A stretch of 64,000 nt of DNA from Planctomycetaceae bacterium (GCA_020426325.1 JAGQQG010000002.1:1-64000), one strand, 5' to 3'; shown: positions 25,501 to 34,460, numbered from the stretch's first letter. The notes: generated by a model from the letters alone, not told the origin. A program made the numbers and translations.

Positions 25501-27176
25501 TGCACGGGGTCCACCGCAACGATCAATCCGCCTCCGGTCGGACAAATCAACAGTCCCCCCGCATAAGCCGGACTGAGGCCTGCCAGTCGCCGGTTGAGGT
25601 CATTGTTGACGTCAGAGGATGCGTTGAGGAGTGGAAGTGTCCAGCGTGCTTCACCTGTGTCCGGTTCCAGCGCGAACAGCCGAACCTGTCCACGGTCTTC
25701 GCCGAGCACAAACAACAGGCCGTCGACAGGCAGAGGCGCCCCCAGAAAGAACGTCCCCGCCAATGGCAGCGAGACACGAGAGTTGGGGCCGCCAATTTCC
25801 CAGAGGAGCTTGCCCTCAGTGGGGATGTCGTAGGCCCTCAGACGGTTGTACGGCTGCGGACTCAGGGGGTGATTGTTGGAGTTCTCCGCCATCAGTCGAT
25901 CATGAAAGGGACCAACCATACCGCAATTGAAAACCTGATAGACCCTTTCGCCGTCGCTCGACAGAGACGCGGACGTGGCATCCAGCCAGGCTCGTTGGGC
26001 GAGGAAGTCTCTGATCGATCCCTGGACGGGAATCCCCGTGGGACCCGACGTGTTGCCCAACACAGCGAGCAGATACTCAAAGACCGGGTCCGTATCAGCA
26101 GCCTGCCAGCGAAAACTCCCCGTCTTCGCGTCCACGGCCTTCAAGCGGCCATAGGACGAAAACAGAATGGTCTCGCCAACGACCAGTGGTTCGCTGACCG
26201 GAAATGTCTGCAATTCGCTCTCTTGCTCAGCGAAGGCTTGAAGGCTGTCAGCGACTGCTTGCAACTCGACAAGCCGGGTTTCAGTTCGTGCTTCTGAAAG
26301 TCCGATAACCGACGTCCGCCAGGCATCGTCAAAGACAGGAGTGGATGGACGAACCGACGCATTGTGGTCATCGGCTCCCCCTTGAATCAGCCACTGGGCG
26401 ACAGCCATGTTCTCCGGAACTTCGGGGGCCCCCAGCTGTTGTTGAAGCCGGGTGACAGCTTCAACACGCGTGGTGATGTTCGTTGGGGTCGGCTGATCGT
26501 TTTTGAAAAGATGCAATCCATTGTTGACCGCAGCCAACAGGATGTCGGCAGCGCGGTTCTGCATTCCTGCACGCCAGCAGGCGAGGACTGTCCGTTCCGA
26601 AAGCTCCGGTTCTCGTTGACTCCGTGAGGGGTGCATCGTCCGCAGGCGATCAAACCAGAGGGCTGCTGCGATGAGCTCGCCCCGGTCCATCTCGGCCACG
26701 GCGAGGTCGAACGCCGCATCGCCCCCGGCTTCGGTCATGAAGAACCGGTGAACGATCTCTCGTTTCTGCCTGCCAGATCCGGTCTTGCGGGCTTCCTGCA
26801 ACAGGGCCTTCGCCTCTCCACCGTAGGTCTCCTGATAGAGCCGCAGTCCCTGTGCCGGGAGTGTGGAGAGAATCGTTTCTGCTTCCTGTCGAAGACTCGA
26901 ATCCAGCTTCGAGTTCGTGAACGCGTCCTCGTTGGAATCGATGACGAACTGCAGCAATTGCAGTGTGGCGGGCTGAACGTCTCCTGCTTGTTTGAGTTGC
27001 TCTCGCGCCTGATCCAGCAGCACCTGCATTCGTCGATTCTGAGGGATGAACTGAGAGAGCTCATCGCGATCATCCAACCACGATGGCCGCAGCTGACCGA
27101 GAACCACCCCGGCTCCGACGATGCAGATCAGTCCAATCACGGGCACAAGTCCCGCACGACGATTCAAGACTTTCAA
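22548..27176 (-). CDS. Giant PQQ-like beta-propeller protein
   Basis: A 1542-residue exported protein. Residues about 8-27 form a signal peptide or anchor. Residues about 40-330 are helical with TPR-like character. Residues about 335-720 contain PQQ-type propeller blades (LKAVDAKTGSFRWQ, LFALEPDTGEARWTL, MHCLNLEDGKARWS, LEAVDLESGNVRWSL). A second helical stretch follows (about 780-1060), then another propeller (LTAVDPCSGDELWHV, VNLLRAEDGEILFE, AFDRRTNEQLWSREI) and a Pro-rich end. Such proteins are frequent in planctomycetes; no PQQ enzyme active site is recognised, so binding or scaffolding is more likely. It converges on hemW with a 6-bp gap. Confidence 0.85.
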   Translation of the reverse strand: MKVLNRRAGLVPVIGLICIVGAGVVLGQLRPSWLDDRDELSQFIPQNRRMQVLLDQAREQLKQAGDVQPATLQLLQFVIDSNEDAFTNSKLDSSLRQEAETILSTLPAQGLRLYQETYGGEAKALLQEARKTGSGRQKREIVHRFFMTEAGGDAAFDLAVAEMDRGELIAAALWFDRLRTMHPSRSQREPELSERTVLACWRAGMQNRAADILLAAVNNGLHLFKNDQPTPTNITTRVEAVTRLQQQLGAPEVPENMAVAQWLIQGGADDHNASVRPSTPVFDDAWRTSVIGLSEARTETRLVELQAVADSLQAFAEQESELQTFPVSEPLVVGETILFSSYGRLKAVDAKTGSFRWQAADTDPVFEYLLAVLGNTSGPTGIPVQGSIRDFLAQRAWLDATSASLSSDGERVYQVFNCGMVGPFHDRLMAENSNNHPLSPQPYNRLRAYDIPTEGKLLWEIGGPNSRVSLPLAGTFFLGAPLPVDGLLFVLGEDRGQVRLFALEPDTGEARWTLPLLNASSDVNNDLNRRLAGLSPAYAGGLLICPTGGGLIVAVDPVQRTLVWGHRYNTIQQQPFDLHMRRGFPPGSVTTIDMESVDTLLAEERWYGPSTVIADRSVLIAPPDQAVMHCLNLEDGKARWSRPRQRTLSLGGVHRGSVLLIGERSLEAVDLESGNVRWSLPIDSPGGRGVREGDLYHLPLKESRIATIDLTDGRLLVQSPMRTGAELGNLVAVNGRLFTQNTTDIRGFRSLAELDQQLATDLAANPNDPAALAVRGEMRLHAGLTSEGLEDLRTSLAAVADDRTQQLVVDTLLERLRGDFAANQEVVPELERLADDPVQRIRLLRTMATGLESIGKTQEAFQRYLQLMTFDDIADTQVHLNDTHTVRLDRWVQGQLLRLYDAAPAVDREELDRQLEETVQAAVSAKRTEILARFLSAFDRHPASELAENSLSEFLDPEHAPLRAEALYLRRRQQGTTLQRANATARLIRLYAEHDQGLLVRSLLDELASEFADVETWEGMTGAEVAEAWSKDEQLVEALDSVIDWPNEPVNVTKSQFNTRQFPMPLRRVGPIDPLLHAGVIMLHPNAQLSVYDGDGQMEDPIRVQSGSGLGLPDSNYARLRGHRTLIFNGQQFQLLNLLTRNQPKTILEGAVIDLSRQTVFGGAVVRPQQARRGLRADLMFDQGNEEYFGSIGPVGDDVFCYEQGGTLTAVDPCSGDELWHVDDVRRGCEIFADDEYIVLVSRGPRTDPTETDLYRAADGEFLGTRELPRTLEENLQDADWGRLFLTRQREAEGVSLAMYDPVTDRNIWERTFPGFIAWMPLDGQKLVVVEKDGSVNLLRAEDGEILFETNIDVPDDVRSMSVLGLPDMWILFTNRRGGLAQNVTGLLPQQARDVHVANGIACAFDRRTNEQLWSREIPRQIVDPSLPGRWPMLVLASGFQSTDGQSRNQYLELMLLDKHTGETLFEGEGDGTRRGISWSVSPEEPEMQLSFGATDLNITFGEQKEPASTEDESASPRKRPVGRRPPLPAPPPNGPPDLEEN

Positions 27177-27665
27177 GATCCTCTCCCATCTCAGTCAGCA
27201 CAGATGATCCGACAGGGAAATCTGTCGTTCGATACACGAGCTTCTGATCTTTTAAGCATAGTAGATCAGTCAAGATGCGACGATGGCGATCTGCCCGTCA
27301 CCTCGGGGCGATGCCCCTGTTTGCTGATCACTCATCTGCGTTTCCCTATCCTTTGAACCCTCATGTTCAAGTCAAGGGGCCGAGTCAGTTTGAGAGGGGT
27401 AATCCCTTCCAGTTCACGCCGAACTGGATTGCCGCCTGCACGGAGATGATGGAGATAGACAGGTGGTACGGGCTTTTCTGATCAAACAATCTCTCCCTCA
27501 CAATCGGATGTCTCGCACAAAAGAGCAAAGTCTCGCGTAGAATTTGCAAAAGACGGCAGCCGTTCTACAATGCATGTTCCCGTGAACGTAGGACTCATGG
27601 GATCGGCAATCGAAGAATCGCTGAGTCATTCGACCGCGATCGAAATTCGTCCCCGGAGGTGAGTT
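27177..27665. other. Divergent intergenic region
   Basis: About 490 bp between the minus-strand propeller gene and plus-strand floA. The small frame at 27275-27481 has no ribosome binding site or recognisable sequence. The right part holds a candidate floA promoter. Confidence 0.5.
27544..27571 (+). promoter_or_regulatory. Candidate floA promoter
   Basis: TTGCAA (27544-27549) and TACAAT (27566-27571) with a 16-base spacer lie 95 bp upstream of the floA start. The -10 matches consensus at five of six positions. Confidence 0.45.
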
Positions 27666-28625
27666 GTGGGTGATGACCTTGGCGTCGGACAAGTGTTGAC
27701 GGTGTTTGTGATCGGCTTTTTGGTGCTGGTCGGCATCGTTTTCGCGGTGATGTTCGCGGCGTACTTCAAACTCTGGCTGCGCGGCTTTGTGACAGGGGCG
27801 CGCATCAGCCCGCCTGCGCTGGTGTTCATGAAACTGCGGAAGGTGAACCCTCACGTGATTGTCGACTCCAAAATCTGGTGTGTTCAGGCGGGCTTGCCGC
27901 ACATCAATACGAATGCGCTGGAAGCACATTATCTCGCAGGAGGCAATGTCCAACGTGTCGTGAGGGCACTCATTGCAGCACATCGGGCGAACATCGATTT
28001 GGATTGGGACACGGCATCAGCGATCGATCTGGCCGGTCGAAATATCATTGAGGCCGTGCAAACCAGTGTGGATCCTAAAGTGATCGATTGTCCGGACGTG
28101 CGTCGGCATGGCCGGTCAACACTCGACGGTGTTTCGCGTGATGGCATTCAGCTCAAAGCACGGGCGCGTGTGACGGTGCGGACGAACCTGAGCCAGTTGG
28201 TCGGTGGTGCGACCGAAGATACGATCATCGCCCGCGTCGGTGAGGGGATCGTCTCCGCCATCGGCTCGTGTGACACACACAAGGCCGTGTTGGCGAATCC
28301 GACCTTGATTGCACAGGCCGTGATGAACAAGGGCCTCGACTCTCAAACGGCATACGAAATCGTCTCGATCGACATTGCGGATATTGATGTGGGTGACAAC
28401 ATTGGAGCACGGCTTCAGGCCGATCAGGCGGAGGCCGATGTCCGTGTGGCACGTGCCCGAGCGGAAGAACGTCGAGCGGAGGCTGTCGCCAATGAGCAAC
28501 TGATGCAGGCTCTCACTCAGGAAAACCGGGCGAAGGTCGTGTTGGCCGAAGCTGAGATTCCCAAGGCGATGGCTGATGCATTCCGAAGCGGGAATCTGCG
28601 TACCAGGAACGGTCATGCCGGATAA
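27666..28625 (+). CDS. floA: Flotillin-like protein FloA
   Basis: A 319-residue membrane scaffold protein. An N-terminal hydrophobic segment (about 8-32) is followed by the FloA-specific region ([27 protein letters not shown]), a PHB/SPFH domain (about 110-240) and an Ala/Glu-rich helix ([22 protein letters not shown]). FloA homologues organise membrane microdomains. The GTG start has a near-perfect SD (GGAGGTGA, six bases away). The end is odd: after [11 protein letters not shown], where homologues usually continue with a GxMDYY-type tail, the protein stops within nine residues (RTRNGHAG). Confidence 0.92.
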   Translation: MGDDLGVGQVLTVFVIGFLVLVGIVFAVMFAAYFKLWLRGFVTGARISPPALVFMKLRKVNPHVIVDSKIWCVQAGLPHINTNALEAHYLAGGNVQRVVRALIAAHRANIDLDWDTASAIDLAGRNIIEAVQTSVDPKVIDCPDVRRHGRSTLDGVSRDGIQLKARARVTVRTNLSQLVGGATEDTIIARVGEGIVSAIGSCDTHKAVLANPTLIAQAVMNKGLDSQTAYEIVSIDIADIDVGDNIGARLQADQAEADVRVARARAEERRAEAVANEQLMQALTQENRAKVVLAEAEIPKAMADAFRSGNLRTRNGHAG

Positions 28626-28928
28626 AAAGGATGCAATTCCTCGCGAAAATGTTCCAACTGAGGCGGTGGAATGATCCCATCGTTGATCGGCGAAGTTTGC
28701 CGGTCGTTTGATTCGATGATCGAATAAGGAAGGCTGCTGATCAGCCTTGAAGAAGTCCAAGAGAATCTCGCAGTAGCTGCCCAGGCTGCCTGCGAACAAC
28801 TAATGCGACCCCATGATGGGCCGCGACAATTGAGAAACCCAACCAGGTAGAGTACGATTCGTGTACGCGAAGGGACCGCGGCCGAGTTTTCAGATCACTC
28901 GCCCTGTATTCTCCCGAAATATCGAACC
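28626..28928. other. Intergenic region with two small hairpins
   Basis: ATTCGA-TGA-TCGAAT (about 28711-28725) and AAGGCTG-CTGAT-CAGCCTT (28730-28748) lie close together after floA. Neither has a T-tract. No gene is supported. Confidence 0.4.
28830..28858 (+). promoter_or_regulatory. Candidate promoter for the small conserved gene
   Basis: TTGAGA (28830-28835) and TACGAT (28853-28858) are separated by 17 bases, 71 bp upstream of the ATG at 28929. Confidence 0.35.
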
Positions 28929-29138
28929 ATGCGTGACAATTTCACACTCGAACTGAATCCCGAGCAGCGTCAAATCCTTCTGGATGGTCTGCGGTACGTC
29001 CGCAGTTCGGTCGCATTGGAAATCATCGACTGGACACCGGAAATTGAGAAGAACCGGGATCGGATGTACTCGCTCCTCGATGGCCTTGAGGACAAGCTGA
29101 ACGGCGTCTCTCCCGCGGAGAAGCACGCAAAAGTCTGA
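28929..29138 (+). CDS. Small conserved protein of unknown function
   Basis: A 69-residue acidic soluble protein (LELNPEQRQILLDGLRYVRSSVALEI ... IEKNRDRMYSLLDGLEDKLN) predicted to be two helices. The composition and codon use are coding-like, and I recall similar short proteins in other planctomycetes, but no function is known to me. It starts downstream of a plausible promoter, has no strong SD, and sits 35 bp before the OleA-like gene in the same direction. Confidence 0.65.
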   Translation: MRDNFTLELNPEQRQILLDGLRYVRSSVALEIIDWTPEIEKNRDRMYSLLDGLEDKLNGVSPAEKHAKV

Positions 29139-29173
29139 TCATTCCTGGGTGCTGTCTTCTGCGACGTTAACCG

Positions 29174-30226
29174 ATGCGATATCAGAAAGTTTGCATCGAG
29201 TCCGTCGTTTGTACGCTTCCGCCGCATGTCGTGACGTCGGATGAGATCGAAGCACGGTTGCTGCCCGTGTACGAACGGTTGCATCTGCCGGTGGGGCGCC
29301 TGGAATTGATGTCCGGCATCCGTGAGCGCCGTTTCTTCGATCCCGGGACACTTCCCGGACAGATCAGCGGAGAGACAGTCCGTCGGGCGATTGAGACATC
29401 TGGCATCGACGCTCAGTACATGGGGGCATTGATTCATGGCTCAGTGTGTCGCGATCAGATGGAGCCTGCGACTGCGTGCGGCGTGCATCATGCAGCGGGG
29501 CTGCCTTCAGAGGCACTCGTTCTTGACGTGAGCAACGCCTGCCTCGGTCTACTGAACGGCGTAGTGATGCTGGCAGACATGATCGAACTGGGCAGGATTC
29601 GCGCGGGTGTGGTCGTTGGGACGGAGATTGGTCGCCCGCTCGTCGAGGGGACGATTGAATCCTTGCTCAAGGCGCCGGACCTCTCCCGTCGTGACATCAA
29701 GCCGGCTTTTGCCTCGCTGACGATCGGCTCCGGTTCTGCTGCCATTGTGTTGTGTGACGAACAGCTAAGTCGTCGAGGGAACCGCCTGTGCGGCGGAGCC
29801 TATCTGGCTGAGACATCACATCACCGCCTGTGTGCAGGGGGTGTGGAGATGGGAACATCGAGCGACAACCGACCACTGATGGCGACCGACTCGGAAGCAC
29901 TCCTTCATGCGGGAATCGACATCGCGCGACGAACCTGGCCTCGATTTCTCGATGAGGTCGGCTGGAACAAACAGGGAGTGCAGAAGACGTTCACTCATCA
30001 GGTCGGGCGAGCCCATCGCAAGCTGCTGCTGGAAAGTCTCGATCTTGATCCGGTGATCGATTTCCCGACGGTCGAGTTTCTTGGCAATACGGGGGCCGTT
30101 GCGTTGCCGACGGCCGCCGCTTTGGGCATCGAGGCGGGACACCTCTTACCAGGGGATCATGTCGCGATGCTGGGAATCGGCAGCGGGTTGAACTGTCTGA
30201 TGCTCGGCATGGAATGGAACAGCTGA
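29174..30226 (+). CDS. OleA-like 3-oxoacyl synthase (thiolase superfamily)
   Basis: A 350-residue KAS III-fold enzyme. The catalytic triad is intact: Cys123 in [12 protein letters not shown], His275 in FTHQVGRAH and Asn305 in [10 protein letters not shown]. Several features point to OleA rather than FabH: Glu97 in [12 protein letters not shown] (OleA uses a Glu in this loop for non-decarboxylative head-to-head Claisen condensation of two fatty acyl-CoAs) and the ending [16 protein letters not shown]. OleA initiates long-chain olefin synthesis. The oleB, oleC and oleD genes are not in this window; an RND-family transporter follows about 320 bp downstream. Substrate choice is inference. Confidence 0.8.
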   Translation: MRYQKVCIESVVCTLPPHVVTSDEIEARLLPVYERLHLPVGRLELMSGIRERRFFDPGTLPGQISGETVRRAIETSGIDAQYMGALIHGSVCRDQMEPATACGVHHAAGLPSEALVLDVSNACLGLLNGVVMLADMIELGRIRAGVVVGTEIGRPLVEGTIESLLKAPDLSRRDIKPAFASLTIGSGSAAIVLCDEQLSRRGNRLCGGAYLAETSHHRLCAGGVEMGTSSDNRPLMATDSEALLHAGIDIARRTWPRFLDEVGWNKQGVQKTFTHQVGRAHRKLLLESLDLDPVIDFPTVEFLGNTGAVALPTAAALGIEAGHLLPGDHVAMLGIGSGLNCLMLGMEWNS

Positions 30227-30548
30227 GAAGTTCGTTGTTTTCCCTGAAGCCATATGCTTCGGAGACGGGGCCGTTCTTCGTTGCAGAAACGAGCAGACCG
30301 TAAGAGTCTGACTGTCCCTTCAGGTCCGCTTAACGGGACTACTTTGCGACATCTGCAGGTTTGCGGTGATCTTCCAGGTCTGGCAGAAAACGCCGGTTGG
30401 TTAACGAAGTTTGCAACAGCGATTCGTCGATCTCTAGCTGAAACGGGGGATTCCCTTCTGCGCGTGCTTGAGCAGGCAATGGCATCCGGTGTGGCCCATC
30501 GCAGTTGTCGCCTGCTCGACGTTGACGCTCTTGCCGCCGAGAGAGTGT
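30227..30548. other. Intergenic region before the transporter gene
   Basis: A frame at 30254-30574 and an upstream extension of the transporter frame to 30468 cover it, but neither has an SD or a recognisable sequence. No hairpin or promoter stood out. Confidence 0.4.
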
Positions 30549-33395
30549 ATGTCCAATTTTTTCTCCAAACGTGATCCCTGGGGCAACGGTCTGTCCTTGT
30601 GGGTGTTCGCTGGATTGTTGTTTGCCAGCCCACTCATGATCGTGACCATTCTCCAGATTCGGATGGATAACGATGTGGAGACCTGGCTGCCCAAGAACGA
30701 TCCCGACGCCCGCGTCCTGGCGTGGTTCAAGCATCACTTCCCTGCAGAAGACAGAGTGCTGGTGACGTGGGATGGTAGTTCGCTTAACGATCCGCGTGTC
30801 GAGGCGTACGTCGAGAAACTGATCGGTCGTCTTGATGACGATGGCGTCCACCGGGGCGGTTCGCCATTAATCGATTCCGTCATCACGGCTGACGAACTCT
30901 GTACCAAGATGATCGAGTGCGGAGTCGAACCGAATGAAGCCGCACATCGCATGCTGGGGACATTGATCGGCCACGGACTGATCCGGGTCCGACTCACCGA
31001 TGACGGGCGAGTCGATCAGGCGGACACCGTGGCTCGTTTGTGTGAAGAGGCAAAGCAAAAGCTGGGGATCGATCTCGAAGTCCTCTCCAATACAGACGAT
31101 CCTTGCAGAGACGCACATCTTCATGGAACGACGCTCGATATCGTGGCGGTTGAAGAGGGAGCGGAATCGAAGCATTTAGACGGCGATCGTTTTGCCAGTG
31201 AGATCGGCGATGCGGATCGACCTCACCTTCCAGTTGCCCCCCACGACTTTCGGGTAACGTGGTGCTCCATGATCCCGCAGTCCGAATGTCTGGAGCCGTT
31301 CTATGAGATGGCACGTCAACTGCGAGGTCCGCCAAGTGGACCAGATGCCGTCGGTCCTCTGCTCATCGAAGATTGCTTTCGCTGTCCCGGCTCACCGGTC
31401 GGCATGCTCGTGAATCTTTCCGAGGCCGGCCGCTCCGATGAAGGGGGAGTGGTCCAGGAGTTGAAGTCTCTCGCGGCAGAAGTAGGAATCTCCGAGTCGG
31501 CACTTCACATTGGCGGGCGTGCTGTCACAGCATCCGAGCTGAACGAAGCCGTCCAGAGTTCCGCCTGGAACAAGGCAACCGATTCCTGGTGGCCGCATAA
31601 GCGGTCAGTGATGTTGATGACGGGGGTCGTGTCCATCGGCTTGGCGTTCCTGTTTCTCAAGAGCCTGAGATTGGGAATCTTGGTGCTTGTGGTGTCGTAT
31701 TACACGACAGCAGTCGCACTCACCATGATTCCGCTCTCAGGTGGGAACATGAACATGGTGCTGATGGTGATGCCTACGCTGTTGAATGTGCTCACACTCT
31801 CCGGGGCGATTCATGTCGCCAACTACTGGAAGCACGCAGCGGTGGAAAACCCGAGGACCGCGATTGCCCGCGCGGTCGAGATGGCTCGACAGCCCTGTGC
31901 CCTGGCCAGTATTACGACCGCCATCGGCCTGATCTCTCTGGTGACAAGCGATCTCGGACCTGTCAAAGACTTCGGGCTCTTTTCTGCAATTGGTTGTTTG
32001 CTTTCATTGGTTGCCGTTCTGTATGTGCTACCGACGCTGTTGCAATTGTGGCCTGCCGGTGCTCCGCAAGCACAAGAAGTCGATTCACGACGCTGGGAAA
32101 TGTTTGGCCGATGGGTGACAGGGCGAGCCGGCCTCGTGAGCGGGATCTGCCTCGTGGCGTGTGTGGCCTGCTCCTACGGTCTGGCGTACTTTCAAACAGA
32201 AACGAAGGTCATTCGTTACTTCCCGTCACATGCCCGTGTCGTCCGTGACGGTTTGGCTTTGGAGCAGATGTTGTCGGGAACATCCACCCTGGAACTGGTC
32301 GTCCGATTCAACCCGGAGATGCAGAAGAAATCTGCCTTTCTCGAGCGGCTGGAAATCGTGCGTCAGGTCGGTGATTCGATCTGTGAGAATTCGGAAATCA
32401 GCGGTGTCATCTCGTTGGCCGACTTTCAGCCTGTGAATGTCGCCCCTGACGAGGATGCCCGCACTTTTACGAAGATCAAATACAACCGTCGCTCGACGGA
32501 GACTGAAAGGCGGGTCAAGGAAAAGGAAATCAGCGGGACGGAGGCTTTCTTTGCCGTCGCGCCCGAGGCAGGCAACCTGTTGACTCCCGGCGATGTGGAA
32601 CTGAATGAAGCAGGTGAGGAACTGTGGCGGATCACGGCCCAAGCGGGGATCACCAGCGATCACAATTTCCATCTCCTTACCAGTGACATCGAATCGCGCG
32701 TCACGGAGATTATTAAGAAGCACCCCGGGACCAACTATGTCATTACGGGGACCGTGCCACTCTTCCTGCGGACGCAACTGGCCGTGTTGGACAGTCTGAT
32801 CAAAAGCTTTGGCATGGCATTCGCCATCATCGCGCTGGTGATGATCGGCCAGTTGCGGAGCCCGATCGCCGGACTGCTGAGCATGTTGCCGAATCTGATG
32901 CCCGTCGTGGTCGTGTTCGGGCTGATCGCCTGGTCGGGCACGAAGGTCGACATCGGATCGATGCTGACGGCATCGGTCGCGCTAGGGATCGCGGTCGATG
33001 GCACGCTTCACCTGCTGACCTGGTTTCGCGAAGGCATCGTCAAAGGGATGTCACGTGACGAAGCCGTCGTTAAAGCTCTCGCCCACTGTGGTCCAGCCAT
33101 GTGGCAGACCAGTGCCGCGGTCGGATTCGGTCTTCTGATGCTCTATCCAGCGGACCTCCTGATGATCAGTCGCTTCGGATGGCTGATGGCCGCACTCATT
33201 GGAGCGGCCCTGTTTGCCGATGTGGTCTTCCTCCCTGCGTTGCTGTCCGGTCCTCTGGGACGGATCATCGAGCGAACGGTCTCGCGATCTTCAGAGGATG
33301 AGATCGACGCACCTCGTCAACCGCAGTCAGAAGCACCTCAACCACATTTTCATGTGTCTCCCAGCCGCACACGTCGGATGCGACCGGCAGGTTAG
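30549..33395 (+). CDS. MMPL/RND-family transporter
   Basis: A 948-residue inner-membrane protein with the RND duplication: one helix near residue 25, a large periplasmic loop (about 45-350), a block of five to six helices (about 355-510), a second loop (about 545-750) and a second helix block (about 755-890). IRMDNDVETWLPKNDPDA at the start of the first loop and the sterol-sensing-like helices (GALHVANYWKHA-type, GIAVDGTLHLLTWFREG with an intramembrane Asp) are typical of the hydrophobe/MMPL branch that moves lipids. The ATG at 30549 is chosen because the frame upstream encodes no plausible protein. It follows the OleA-like gene, so export or trafficking of its product is a tentative idea. 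Confidence 0.87.
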   Translation: MSNFFSKRDPWGNGLSLWVFAGLLFASPLMIVTILQIRMDNDVETWLPKNDPDARVLAWFKHHFPAEDRVLVTWDGSSLNDPRVEAYVEKLIGRLDDDGVHRGGSPLIDSVITADELCTKMIECGVEPNEAAHRMLGTLIGHGLIRVRLTDDGRVDQADTVARLCEEAKQKLGIDLEVLSNTDDPCRDAHLHGTTLDIVAVEEGAESKHLDGDRFASEIGDADRPHLPVAPHDFRVTWCSMIPQSECLEPFYEMARQLRGPPSGPDAVGPLLIEDCFRCPGSPVGMLVNLSEAGRSDEGGVVQELKSLAAEVGISESALHIGGRAVTASELNEAVQSSAWNKATDSWWPHKRSVMLMTGVVSIGLAFLFLKSLRLGILVLVVSYYTTAVALTMIPLSGGNMNMVLMVMPTLLNVLTLSGAIHVANYWKHAAVENPRTAIARAVEMARQPCALASITTAIGLISLVTSDLGPVKDFGLFSAIGCLLSLVAVLYVLPTLLQLWPAGAPQAQEVDSRRWEMFGRWVTGRAGLVSGICLVACVACSYGLAYFQTETKVIRYFPSHARVVRDGLALEQMLSGTSTLELVVRFNPEMQKKSAFLERLEIVRQVGDSICENSEISGVISLADFQPVNVAPDEDARTFTKIKYNRRSTETERRVKEKEISGTEAFFAVAPEAGNLLTPGDVELNEAGEELWRITAQAGITSDHNFHLLTSDIESRVTEIIKKHPGTNYVITGTVPLFLRTQLAVLDSLIKSFGMAFAIIALVMIGQLRSPIAGLLSMLPNLMPVVVVFGLIAWSGTKVDIGSMLTASVALGIAVDGTLHLLTWFREGIVKGMSRDEAVVKALAHCGPAMWQTSAAVGFGLLMLYPADLLMISRFGWLMAALIGAALFADVVFLPALLSGPLGRIIERTVSRSSEDEIDAPRQPQSEAPQPHFHVSPSRTRRMRPAG

Positions 33396-33502
33396 TCGAT
33401 TCTGCATCATAAAAGCCTCGTGAAGTGGGAGTTGTGGAATCGGTCCTGTGAGCTCAAAGTGTTTCGGGCAGTTGACAGGTCGTCAGGAATTGATTGTCTG
33501 TC

Positions 33503-33508
33503 TATAAT
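33503..33508 (+). promoter_or_regulatory. Candidate -10 element of the GroES-like gene
   Basis: A perfect TATAAT lies 83 bp upstream of the ATG at 33591. The nearest TTGACA (33472-33477) is 25 bases away, too far for a standard promoter, so the -35 is unclear. Confidence 0.3.
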
Positions 33509-33590
33509 GCGGAGGAAGCGATAAGACCGTTTTCGCTCACAATGACGCACTGCAGATTCTCAAGCCGCCAGGCGGAATGGGGAGGACATC

Positions 33591-33938
33591 ATGAACGATT
33601 TTGTTGAACCTCTGGGACCAAGAATTCTGATCCGGAAGGACGAGAGCCGCCAAACGACCCGTGGCGGAATTGTTCTGCCCGATCAGGCCGAGATTCCGAC
33701 AATCACGGGCCGCGTCGTCGAGATCAGCCTGGAAGTCGCCAACGATGACGAGTTCCCGGTCCGCAAGTACGACAAGGTCTTGTTCCACCCGAAGCACGCG
33801 ATTCCCGTCGACTTTGAATCCGACAACCTCCTCTACGTTGTGCCTGTTGAAGATGTCGTCGCGGTCTTCCGCAAGTCGGCAGCGGCGGCGGCTGGACAGG
33901 ATGACGTCTCCGCGGAGTTCGATGAAGAAATCGACTGA
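33591..33938 (+). CDS. GroES-like co-chaperonin
   Basis: A 115-residue Cpn10-family protein. PLGPRILIRKDESRQTTRGGIVLPDQAE contains the mobile loop that contacts GroEL, followed by the beta-barrel strands (GRVVEIS ... YDKVLFHPKHA). It is longer than usual GroES (about 95-100) because of an Ala-rich, acidic tail (AAAAAGQDDVSAEFDEEID), and the roof region is divergent. A good SD (GGGGAGGA) precedes the ATG. No groEL lies next to it, so this is probably a paralogue rather than the main co-chaperonin. The GNAT gene follows 51 bp later. Confidence 0.85.
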   Translation: MNDFVEPLGPRILIRKDESRQTTRGGIVLPDQAEIPTITGRVVEISLEVANDDEFPVRKYDKVLFHPKHAIPVDFESDNLLYVVPVEDVVAVFRKSAAAAAGQDDVSAEFDEEID

Positions 33939-33989
33939 TTGGAACCACCGCAAGGTCATTCTCGTCCCCCTGAGTGTGATGAGCACGAA

Positions 33990-34418
33990 ATGCCCATAGA
34001 GAGTTTGTCATTTCAGGTACGGGGCACCAAGCAGGAGGATCTGACCGCGATCGAGACCTTCATCCAGCCGTTTGTCGAAGCGGGCCGGCTGTTGCCGAGA
34101 ACGACCGATGAGTTGGTCGACCTGATTCCCTCAGGTTTCATCGCGGAGCATCAGGGACGGATTGTCGGCTTTGCCGCTCTCGAAGTGTATTCGAAGAAGC
34201 TGGCCGAGTTGCGAAGCTTGGCTGTTGCTGATGAGTATCGTGGACAGGGGATCGGTCGCAGTCTAGTCGTCGCCTGCCTCAAACTCGCGAAAGAAAGGAA
34301 TGTGTTCGAGGTCCTCGCGATTACCTCGGAAGACTATTTCTTCAAAAGCTGTGGGTTTGACTTCACCCTTCCCGGTGAGAAGAAAGCGCTGTTCTATCAG
34401 ACGCGACCGCAGGCCTGA
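33990..34418 (+). CDS. GNAT family N-acetyltransferase
   Basis: A 142-residue acetyl-CoA-dependent acyltransferase. The CoA pyrophosphate loop is EYRGQGIGRSLV (R/Q-x-x-G-x-G/A), preceded by the strand LAELRSLAVADEY. The layout and the closing FFKSCGFDFTLPGEKKALFYQ resemble the N-acetylglutamate synthase-like (ArgA/ArgN) subgroup, so an amino-acid substrate is possible. The ATG at 33990 gives a standard GNAT length; the frame opens 51 bases earlier but adds no meaningful sequence. Confidence 0.85.
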   Translation: MPIESLSFQVRGTKQEDLTAIETFIQPFVEAGRLLPRTTDELVDLIPSGFIAEHQGRIVGFAALEVYSKKLAELRSLAVADEYRGQGIGRSLVVACLKLAKERNVFEVLAITSEDYFFKSCGFDFTLPGEKKALFYQTRPQA

Positions 34419-34460
34419 GTCATCTTGCAGTTCAGATCCCTTGAACTTTGCGATGTTTGA

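Noticed and set aside
30254-30574. Plus-strand frame of 106 codons before the RND gene
   Set aside because: Overlaps the transporter start in another frame; no SD or homologue recognised.
33472-33508. TTGACA ... TATAAT as one promoter
   Set aside because: The 25-base spacing is far outside the usual 16-18, so only the -10 is reported at low confidence.
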